The notes beneath the pieces are model-generated. The model made no database searches and had not been told where the DNA came from. It saw only the letters and a program-made list of their open reading frames with translations. Below, piece after piece: positions 23,601 through 32,899 of a stretch of DNA of 64,000 nucleotides (position 1 is the stretch's first letter; the number at the start of each line of letters is the position of its first letter). This DNA is from Guillardia theta CCMP2712. Its lineage: Eukaryota > Cryptophyceae > Pyrenomonadales > Geminigeraceae. The stretch spans positions 543,877 to 607,876 of the forward strand of contig NW_005434666.1 of the NCBI RefSeq assembly GCF_000315625.1. The letters run 5' to 3'. A program made the position numbers and the translations under genes.

Positions 23601-26518
23601 TGAATTTCACTCCAGGGTGCACAAACCCGACGAAACTGCCGTAGAGTGAGGATGATGAAGACGAAAGATGAAAACGAAGAAGAAGATGAAGAAGAAGATG
23701 ATGATGATGATGAGAAACGCAAGGGAGAAATGCAGTCAACAGGGCGGTGAAGCGGGAGCAAAGGGGGGGAGGAGATTGGCAAGATTGAGGAAGAGGAGGA
23801 GGAAGAAGACGATAACGAGGAGGAGTGCTGAGAGGGATTGCAAAGACGAACGGAAATACAAGAGAGGATTGGAAAGGTTCTACGCTCACCTGTAGAAGAA
23901 CTCCATGTGCTCTCTCTTTCCACTCAACGAGCCGACGGAACCGACGTCAGGAAGTTGAATCTGAGAAGAATCACAAGACAAGTCAGGGCGCCGGAGACGG
24001 AAGGCGAAGGAGAGAAGAAGGCCAGGACGGAGCAGGAGGGTGAGGAAAACATACGGAGAGATGAAGGAAGAGGAGGAGGAAGAGAAGCTACCTGCTGAAC
24101 AAGAGAGCCATCTGCAAGCTTGAAGAGACTGAGGGTCTCCTGGGCGTGATTCATGTAGCAAACCACGAGATACTTCTCTCCAACGCACTGCCAGCAGAAA
24201 GCACGTGAGTGAAGCGGGGAAAGGACAGGGAAGGGAGGAGATACAGACGAAGACGAAAAGGAGGAGGAGGAGGAGGAGGAGGAGGAGGAGGAGGAGGAGG
24301 AGGAGGAGGACGACGACGACGACGACGACGAAGAGGAGGACGAGGAGGAGCGACGTGACACACCAGCACGTCGTTGAGCACTTCCTCCTTGTGTTCAAGG
24401 ATGTCTGCCCACTTCTCCTCCTTTGCATCCTGGATGTCGATGCAGATGACTTTGTAGCGAGGCTGCAGATCCTGTTAGGCCGTCGAATCCCTCCTCCTCT
24501 CCTCCTCCTCTCCATCTCACCGCATCCTTGTTTGTTCTGAAGTAGAATTTGCTTTCTGTGTTCCAGTCAAGCTTCAGAGGAGACAACGAGGAAACAAGTT
24601 GAGGAAAATCGGAACAAGATACAAGGAGGGAATAGGAGGGAGGAAGGGATTGACAACCAGTGTTGGTGACATAGTCGTATCCAGCATCAAAGTTGTCAAT
24701 CAGCCTCATGAACTTGGAGTCGTCCCAAGTTCCCGACAAGATCTGATCCACCTGCGATTCCAAGTTCATCACTTTCAATTTTACGTCTGCAAGCAGGCAG
24801 AGGAGGTGAGCTGACCTGGCCGATGTACACTCGGTTCACCGGCGCAGTGCTTTCAGAGATGGAGATGATGAGGTATTTGCCTTGTGGAGGCAACAGGGAG
24901 TCAGACGCCAAAACAAACGGACCCTGCGCACACAGGCATGCTGGCAGTACCATCATCCGACATGGACGCTCTGACCCATCAACTCAGCCAAGACAAAGGA
25001 GTGTGTCTCGCACATACCTTGGGAGCCACTTGGGATTCTCCGAGGGCTTGAAGATCAGAACGTCTTCGGATTGTTTGGTCCCGAGCTAAGAGGGAAACGT
25101 TCACAGGTGGCAAGAGAGGAAGAAAGGGTTGGCCCGGCACCTTGTGGAAGTAGACGGACATCTCAACGTTGCTGTCTGTCTCGCTCCCTCGCTTCAGGTC
25201 GTTGCCTACCATCACCGAGGATTCAGATCCTCCAAGGCGCCTCCTTGCAGCCCGAGTATGGCAGGAGAAAGGAGAGGAGGGCAGGAGAGCAGGAGAGGAG
25301 GGCAGGAGAGCAGGAGAGCAACCTTCGACGTTGTCCTCGACAGATTGCAAGCTCTTTGGCTCAGGGTATCTATCGCAAGCATCTCCCTTACTCGATTGGC
25401 AGGAACTTGCCAACAGACCTCGAATAGAAGAAGCCGGAGTCATCCTTGACCCACGAGATTCCTTCCCCTCCGTCAGTGCCTGGCAACCCCTTGCAGCTTC
25501 CTCCTCACCAGAGAACTTCACCCATTCGATCTTGTCCTCAGTGTTTTGCTGCGCAACTGCTGTCAAGTCTCCCGATCGAGGCCTCGCGGAGCACCTTAGA
25601 GGTGATCTCCCGCACGAAGATCGTCTGCGGCAGCTCCCGTCATTCGGAGCAAACGGAAATCTGGTGCGATCAGCAACCTGCCAGTCGGAGCCACTGGCGG
25701 AAATTCCATGCGCCCAGTACCTTCCGGAGCTGCCAAGGACGAGGCGTGAGATCTCACGTACGCACATTCAGCACTTGCCAGCCACACTCACTCAGAGAAT
25801 GCATTGGCGCCGATGCTCTTGGTGCCGTCCGAGGAGAGCAGGTTGGGATCGAAGAACTCCTCAGCAGGCGAGTCGAGACCCGCCTGCATCATCAGCACGT
25901 ACTGGTTCTGCAGCCTAGATTGCCGTCAGAGCGCATTGCAGCGGAGCTCAGGGGCTCACCCATCATTCTTGTAGTAGTAGTAGCGGAGGTATTCCCCCTT
26001 GCCTCTCTTGAAGGTACTTCCTGTCTTTGCATAGTTGTACCTGAAAGCTGGTGAATGGTTGGTGTAGATGCGGGAGGGCTCGTGATTCTACTTCTCGGTT
26101 AGCTTCTTCTTCAAAACTTCTCTGTTGGGCAACGTGTTGAGGAACGCGTTCGTGCGCTGGGGGAGGAGCATCAAACCCTGCTGCGAACAGGGCAAGGCAG
26201 GAAAGCACGCACCTCGTTTTGAGCCTCGACCCACTTCACAGTTTCCTCACTGTCAGGATCTTCCAGCCACCTGTATGGATCCAGCACCTGCCACGATGTA
26301 AGAAGTTCGAGCCAAGGCTTCCTCCGTTCTTAAGCTATGTTCCTCCCCTCCCTTCTCTGTTCAACCCTCGTTCCCACCCTCATCTCTCCTCTCCCTCCTC
26401 TCCTCTCCCTCCTCTCCCTCCCGACCCTTCCACATTCTTCTCTCCCCCCCTCCCCCTCCTCTCTCCTCACCTCATGTCCTCCGGGGTAAACATCCTTCAC
26501 TTCCTCGCGTCGTGCCAT
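20645..26518 (-). CDS. PREP: Prolyl oligopeptidase (prolyl endopeptidase, S9A)
   Basis: This enzyme cleaves peptides shorter than about 30 residues after proline, in the cytosol. About 31 exons can be traced, giving roughly 730 residues (human 710). It starts with [16 protein letters not shown] (26518-26471), then [16 protein letters not shown] (26287-26213). Beta-propeller exons follow, including [17 protein letters not shown] and [14 protein letters not shown]. The catalytic domain shows [49 protein letters not shown] (nucleophile Ser, about residue 577), [15 protein letters not shown] (acid) and [16 protein letters not shown] (His). TGA is at 20647-20645. The whole triad is present, so it should be active. 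No signal peptide is seen. Introns are short and filled with CCT/CTC pyrimidine repeats on the sense strand. Exons near 25,500-25,700 are slightly uncertain. Confidence 0.95.
24255..24350. repeat. (GGA)n/(CGA)n trinucleotide repeat in an intron
   Basis: A GGA trinucleotide run is followed by a short GAC/CGA run. It lies inside a prolyl oligopeptidase intron, where it reads as a (TCC)n polypyrimidine tract on the coding strand, just upstream of the acceptor. Long open frames in several phases here are only products of the repeat. Confidence 0.85.
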
Positions 26519-26800
26519 GACGCGTACGCTCTACTGGATCCCCACGAACTCCCCGCTCATGCCCGTCGTTACTATTCCGTTGCAAGACGTTTATTCTGTA
26601 ACGAACTCATTCTCACTAGTCCTTGACTCATCTGGAAAGTTGTAGTAGGGTGGGGTACAACGTCAAAGGGTAGAGACGCGGGGTACAATGGGGGTGTTCT
26701 GAGGGTTCACTTGATTCCTCACGTGGGGGTGGGGTCCCTCGAACGTAGGGTAGTCATATGGCACAGGAGGTGGGTTGTACGGAGACGCGGCTCTTCGTCA
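26519..26800. promoter_or_regulatory. Compact divergent promoter region
   Basis: Only 282 bp separate the start codons of prolyl oligopeptidase (minus) and the collagen-like gene (plus), so a shared two-way promoter is likely. The stretch 26640-26765 carries GGGTGGGGTA, GGGGTACAA, GGGGGTG, GGGTGGGGTCC and AGGGTAG words. Promoter function is inferred from position. Confidence 0.45.
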
Positions 26801-29174
26801 ATGGCGCCTGCCAAGATGAAGATGATGGCTGCCATGGCGGCGGCTGTCGCGCTGATGGGAGTGACAGCTGTCCTCATGATGATCAACACTGGCAGCAAGA
26901 CAGCACTGGCGTATAGAGAGGTAAGGAGCTCTTGGATCACTGGCAATGTCGCCAAGTTTCCGACAACCATTGACGGGTCACGTCGTTGATACCACTATGC
27001 AGAGATTCTATTTCCCAGAGCAAAAGACTGGATCTAGATCCATGAAGAAGAGAGTTGGTGAGTTCGGACGTGGGCAAAGTTCTTTTCTTCCTGACGATTG
27101 GTGTGAAGCTCTGTCCCGCGCCGTCAGCATGTTGCAATCTCACCACAGTCCGGTCCTCAAAGGCAAGGCTCGTCTGGAGATGCTTGGCTGCCCTTGCATG
27201 GACATCTCCAAAGTGTGGACAGAAGATTCCAGCTGGGGACAGTACAGTGAGTTCACTATGATCAGAAGGCCATGGGATTTGACCTGCTTTGCAGAGCCAG
27301 TTTGCTGCGACAAGAATGCGTAATGCTCTAGGATTGCCGCGATGCCTTGTTTGATGTCTAAACGCAGACCACCGGGCGCTTCGAACATGGTCGAAAAGTA
27401 TGCTCAAATGGCTTCTTCGAAGATAGATGTGGGGTTCTAAGATTTCTGTCGGCGTTCGATTTTGACATCTCTCTCTTGAAAGATGTTGGAGAAAGTGATT
27501 GCTGACGCTAAGAAGAAGCTAGACACGCGGCTCTCAGTGGTTGTCGACGCGGTATACGAGAGCATTGCGCATTATTGCGCATGATTATACTTCAGGCGAC
27601 ACTGAAGGGGAAGGGAAGGCCTGGAGTTACAGGGCCAGTTGGGAAGAAGGGCCCACAGGCACTCTAGTTCTGTTGCTTTGAGCCACCTAACGTACGTCAG
27701 GGATATGTGGGACCTCCTGGCAAGGAAGGGGAACGAGGATCCCCTGGTGTTGTTGGGCCAAAAGGTCCAAGAGGACATCCGGGTCAAATTGGCTACAGGG
27801 GAGAGACTGGTATTGAATCTTGGCGCCAGGGCTGTTTCGCTAACGAAGGTTTTTGTGTAAGGTGACATCGGACCCAAGGGATTGACGGGATACACTGGCG
27901 TCCCAGGCCCCCCTGGCTACGTCGGTGAGCAGGGCACACGTGGACCAACGTGAGTTGATTGATGTGAAATCGCTCATAAGTAATTTGAATGTCTTGGTGT
28001 TCAGTGGAGACGAGGGGTCACCCGGTGAACCCGGACCAAAGGGATTCCAGGGGAATGCTGGCGGGCTGGGACTTCAAGGCTATCCAGGACCGGTATTTTG
28101 CCGTATACCGCGTTTCTTAGTCATAATGGCGTTGGATGATGCAGATGGGTGAGGCTGGAGGGCGAGGGCAAGTCATGCCGATCAGTGGTTATGACGCCTG
28201 GACTGGATGCAGCCCTCTAAGAGGATACAAGGCTGAGTTCCTGGATCGACAAGACATCAGTTGTCTGAATAGATGGGGAACTTACTTTATCGAATCCTTC
28301 GTGCTGACAAGTCATGGATGTTCCGGTTCAGACATGCACTATCGATATACTTGTGCCTCGCCTGCACAGTTCAAGGATTGCTCACCACAAGGACAGACGT
28401 GTTGGTGTCCCGGCGGATTGGTCCGTTACGGTGTGGGGCACGATTGGACCAACACATTGGGTGTATCAAGCAGCATCTTTTGTAACGACAATATCTTCGG
28501 TGACCCTTCACCGGGCAGCGTCAAGAAATGTCAGTGTTCAAAGGATAATGATCTAGGAACCAATAGCTGCCAAACCTTGTACACGGGTTGTACACAACTC
28601 GATGGAAAGACTATTGGTTCGAATGAGAGGTGCTAAGCTCACGGAACTCACTCCTTTCTGCAGAAACACTTGAAAACCTGCAGTTTTCTTGCCCTTCAGG
28701 CCAACTGCTGTCTAATATGAAGTGCGAATCTTTTGTAAAGGGATTTGCTAGTTTCTAACCTGTGTGTCAGGATAACTCGGTATGGTTGTCCGAACAACTA
28801 TCATAGGCATGTCTACTGCAATGTTGTGGTAACAGACTGACGTTTCAGCAGATATCAGTACACCTGCTGTACACCAATTCGAGGAGCCGGCACTTGCAGA
28901 GAAGCCTTGACCGAGTGAGATTACAACTCGATGGAGAAGGTTACCAGTGTCTGAGTGTGAACCTTTCCAGTTGCCAAGATGCTTGGAATGCCAACAGTGA
29001 GAACCTGGACAGGCATCCCGTAAAGTGCAAAGAAGTGAGTCAAGTGATGATGACCCCTGCTTTGTTTGACTTCAAGTGTAGCTCGAGGCTCTCTCTCGCG
29101 TTGCGTTCACAAGCAGTGGCTGCGGTCTGTGGAATCAGAGGAGATACTCCTACACGTGCTGTCAAATCCTGTGA
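26801..29174 (+). CDS. Membrane-anchored collagen-like protein with Cys-rich tail
   Basis: The first exon (26801-26920) encodes a short N-terminus with one hydrophobic segment (AAMAAAVALMGVTAVLMMI), a signal peptide or type II anchor. Middle exons lead to 40 unbroken Gly-X-Y triplets, from GRPGVTGPVG to GGRGQV, spread over five exons (about 27595-28165). All their introns keep the triplet register; the one after GKKGPQ appears to use a GC donor. Such triplets form collagen triple helices. The tail has many Cys and three related units ending in YRYTC, YQYTCC and YSYTCC, loosely like dermatopontin spacing. The last exons (28665 to the TGA at 29174) are less certain. It is probably a cell-surface or extracellular fibrous protein. 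The exons between 26960 and 27560 are the weakest part of the model. Confidence 0.75.
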
Positions 29175-29265
29175 TCGAAGTTGAGACTTTCTTTTCGAGA
29201 CGCGTGTGTGGGATTAAAAAAGTGTACGGGCCTCGAATCATCGGAATCAAAGTCTGAGCGTGCGA

Positions 29266-30072
29266 TCACGGCAGCTGCAATCCTTTGGCTTGTAGTATCT
29301 CCTCCTTGATGTTCGTGCGCTGCTCCTGAGCAGCCCATCCAGGTCAGCGACCGCCTGTTACTCCCCTGTCGCAGACCTTGGCTACACGGAGGGTGTCATC
29401 CAGAGCGTTCTCGAAGTCTCTGATCGCGGCTGTGTTCTTCAGCTATCACAGATGTGTCAGGGACGGGCAAAGCTCAGAGCAGGAGGACCTGCTGCAACCT
29501 TCCCAGCGCTGTCTTGGGCTCCTTATATAACATCTGAAACCGCAGCGATCAGTGACCGTGCCAGGAAGTCTCTCGTCCGTACCTCCTTCACCTCGGTCTT
29601 CTTTGCCTCCAGCCCTGACTCCGATCCCATCACGTTGACTCGTTGCAAGGCATAGCATACCTTTGAGTTTGTCGTCCATCAGGTCAAACTTCTGATTCAC
29701 CGACGTGAGCTGGGACCGCAACGTAAACTCAAGGCGGACCAGTGACATACAGCACCAGCTTGTTCATTCCCTGACCGATGACATCCATCGAGCAGTTGAG
29801 AAACTTAAGCATGTCTCCATTCCCTTCAGAGTTTGATGGAGCGTTGCAAAGCCTCCCACCTGATAGTCCATGCTTCGTTATGGGCTTGGAAGCAACAAGG
29901 CTACTTCACCGTGCGGACGATCCCTGGAATTCTTCTGCTTGGCTTCTTGGTACACCCTTACGATCTCACTGCGCTCCAGGCAGCCTTCGTAAGAGACGCC
30001 CATCTTGTCCAGCTCGTCCTTAATCTCCTTGGTCGTCATGTCACCACAGGATTCTTCCGCAAGGTGCGACAT
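29266..30072 (-). CDS. Small helical protein, SAP-like start
   Basis: The ATG at 30072 opens MSHLAEESCGDM, then KEIKDELDKMGVSYEGCLERSEIV. That segment resembles the SAP-like helix-turn-helix of ARMET/MANF-type and related proteins. Later pieces are helical: DMLKFLNCSMDVIGQGMNK, SVNQKFDLMDDKLK and AAIRDFENALDDTLRVAKVC. The last exon is NIKEEILQAKGLQLP with TGA at 29268-29266. Splice joins in the middle (about 29700-29870) could not be fixed, so residue count and exact exons are unsure. No signal peptide is seen. It is convergent with the collagen-like gene, 91 bp apart. The function is unknown. Confidence 0.5.
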
Positions 30073-30938
30073 CGCAGTTCGACCACTGGAGGCTACAGCA
30101 CAGTCACAAGACCCTCAACGGCGAGGGAGAGCAGAGGGGGGAAGGTTGTGCGGTGAAGCACTAAGATATCAGGGGCGAGGAAGGCGGATGGAGGGGATAT
30201 GCGTGATGATTCCAGGAAAGGATGCGAGGATGAGAGCGATGCTGGGAGACTGGGATGAAACAAGAATGTGAGACCCTTATGCTTCTCTGTCTGAGCTTTC
30301 ACATAGACTTCTGCTCTGTTTGTTTGTGGACCACTTCGAATTTCCCTCCCTCCTCCCTCCCCTTCCCTCCCTCCCCTTCCCTTCCCCCCGCTCCCCTTCC
30401 CTCCTCTCCTCTCCCTCCTCTCCCCTCCCTCGTTTCCCTCCTTCCCCTCGCTCCCCTCGCTCCCCTCCCCTCTCCTCTCCTCTCCTCTCTCCCCTCCTCC
30501 CTCGCTTGTTGCCATTAGCACCCACATCCCCTCCCACCCACCCGGACCCCTACCCCCAGGCCCACCTATGAGTAGCAGTATGAGTAGTCAATCTTTCGAA
30601 TGCGATAAAATGCAAATAACGGAGCAGTGGGGATGGAAGCAGGATAGAAGCAGGATGGAAGGGTTACTGGTTGGGTTGGGGAGAGGGGGAGGAGAGGGAC
30701 GATGACGAGGAGCTGGTAGCAAAGAAGTAGTTCAGTTCGATTGGCTGTATCTCAGCAGATGGGAGGAGAGAGGGACTCTCCCACCCAGATGAGCTATCAT
30801 GCCGCATTCTGCTTCTGGCAGGGACCTTCTCGCCTGCCTTGCACTGACAGTGTTTGTTCGCAGGCGACTTTCCCATGATAATGTCGAGTCAGAGCAAGCA
30901 GTCGCCGCGCGGGTCACCTTAGACACGTACTGTGTGTG
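30073..30938. other. Divergent intergenic region with pyrimidine tract
   Basis: The 866 bp separate two divergent starts. A CCCTCCC/CTCCT tract fills 30335-30515. At 30525-30570 lies a C-rich stretch (CCACCCACCC, CCCCTACCCCC) that is the GGGGTA element on the other strand. No gene is seen; open frames here come from the pyrimidine repeat. Confidence 0.55.
30335..30515. repeat. CCCTCCC/CTCCT pyrimidine tract
   Basis: About 180 bp are almost only C and T on the plus strand, with irregular CCCTCCCCTT units. Frames in both directions are open because of the repeat and are not genes. Confidence 0.85.
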
Positions 30939-32881
30939 ATGGGGGCCATCATCAGCCATGAGAGCCGGGGCGCCTCCTTCTCGGACCCTCACTTCACCCG
31001 CAACCACCCCATGGACAAGAGCCCCAAGTCAAAGTCCATGTCAGACCTCTCCCTGCTGCACAAGAGGAACCCGAAGGGTCCAGCCCGCGACTCCTTGGAG
31101 CTCGATGTGGAGGAGAGAGAGGGAGGTAGAGGGAAGGCGGTACACAGGGAGCTGGCGGAGCTGGAAGAGGTCACGTCGGCTCAGGTGCAGTCGTTGCGGA
31201 GGGAGTTCGAGGAGGTGTCTGCACCCAACGCCTTCATGAGCTTTGCGACCCTCAACAAGTTCCAGACCAGGATGATCCGAAGGAAGGGGGAGAGCTTCTA
31301 CCGCAAGCTCGCAGGCATCTCTCCCCTCCTCCGATCCCCCAAACCCTCGGAGAAGGACATCAGAGCCTTGGCAAGGAAGCTCTGCGTGCGAGGTAAGGGC
31401 CAGCTGCCGACGTTCTCCTCCCCCCAACTCTCCTCCTCATGTCTGCTGCTTCAGTGTTCAAGCATTATCGACTCTGGGACGAGGACGAGGACGAGCCAGG
31501 AGGAGATGCCGTTGTTACCTTCGAGCAGTACTTGGCTGTTGTGTACAAGATGAAGATCAAGGTAAGCGCGGCCATGGCAGCGAGACCTGGTTGCTCACTC
31601 CTCGCCCAGGAAGAGAAGCACCCCTCCTGCGCCAGTCAGAGCAAGAGCGGGTCCAAGAGCATCTTGAAAGCTGGCTGGAAGGAGGAGGCGAAGGGCGGGG
31701 AAGGCAAAGATGTGCAGCTAAGGAGGGCTGTCGAGTTTCAGGATCACCCTTCCGAGGAAGTCATGGACGAGGAGTGGAAGTTGAAGATGATGACGTCAAC
31801 GAGGCTACGTGATGAAGGTCAGCGTTGCGGAGTGGCGGGAAGATGGAAGTGAGGAGCGGAGAAGTGGCGGAGAGGGGAGCGAGGGGAGGGAAAAAGAGGA
31901 TAGAGGACAGACAAGAGGAGAGAAGGAGAAAGGAGAGGAGAAGTGAGGGTAGAGGACATGTGTTGAATGTGTTCAAACAGAGGAGGTGCAACTGCTCAAG
32001 TTTCGCGGTCTTCACGTCGACGACAATGCTGTGAGACATCTTGGCTGATGCCCATGGCTGGGAATCACACAGCCCGCAGGCTGCGAATCAGGATGAGCCG
32101 CCTGACCGGGTCTCTGGTAATAGAGAAAACACTTGTTGACAGGATGATGATGAAGAATGGGGAGAGGGAGAAGAGAAATGAGAAGGGAATGGGTTGAGAA
32201 AGATAGGGAAGATTGTGGATTTGATTCCTTGAAATTTGAGTAGCAGAGCAAGGGCACAGCGGGGACGAAGAAGAGGGGACGGGAAGGAGAGCGGAGGTGA
32301 AGGATTTGGATAGCAAAGCGGAGGAGGACCAAGGGGTTCACAGCAAACTGGTGAATGTGGTTCCTCATCGATCGATGAGTTTCAAGCGAATCGTAAGATC
32401 CTGCATTGCCAAATTCCTCCCTTACCCCTTATCGTTTGCAACCCTTCACTCCCTCCTCTCCGTTCTTCCGTCTACTCCCTCACCGCCCCTTCATCCCTCC
32501 TCTTCCTCTCCTCCCTATCTGCCTTCCCCTCCATCTCCTCCTCTTGCTTACAATTCCTTTCTTCCTTTCTTCCTCTCTTCCTCTCCCTCTCTCCGTGTAC
32601 TCTTCACGCAAAGTGCAGAAGGAGCAGTATGCTCAGCATCCATCGACCGGGGTCAACCTCGCTTACGTCAGCCATCTCCAAAACCACCTCGTCAAAGTCT
32701 CTCTGCTCCTCCATAAGCCGCCGGCCTGACGCGCGTGCAGGAGCTTGTCTTCGAGCTGTCGGAGGAGGAGGTTCACTGCAAGCTTGAGGTGATGAAGGAC
32801 ATCAAGATGTCCATCGAGCGGGAGCTCGAGCGGCAGCAAAACGAGTCCAAGGAGGGGAAGCAAACTTTACACATGAAATGA
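30939..32881 (+). CDS. Unknown protein, possible N-myristoylation, coiled-coil end
   Basis: The chosen ATG (30939) gives MGAIISHES. Gly 2 with Ser 6 fits the N-myristoylation consensus, which would place the protein on membranes. Exon 1 (30939-31392) has ELEEVTSAQVQSLRREFEEV and FMSFATLNKFQTRMIRR. Exon 2 has FKHYRLWDEDEDE then VTFEQYLAVVYKMKIK, an EF-hand-like acidic loop between helices that lacks the usual spacing. Further exons carry an acidic/basic linker, VQLLKFRGLHVDDNA, and YAQHPSTGVNLAYVSHLQNHLVK. The last exon begins ELVFELSEEEVH and ends in a charged helix before TGA at 32881. The total is about 410 residues. The stop is only 18 bp from the stop of the alpha-kinase gene on the other strand. 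The family is not recognised. Confidence 0.6.
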
Positions 32882-32899
32882 ATACAAGGAGGCCTGACC

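Noticed and set aside
24205-24540. Arg- and Thr-rich frame over the GGA array
   Set aside because: It lies in an intron of prolyl oligopeptidase and exists only because of the trinucleotide repeat.
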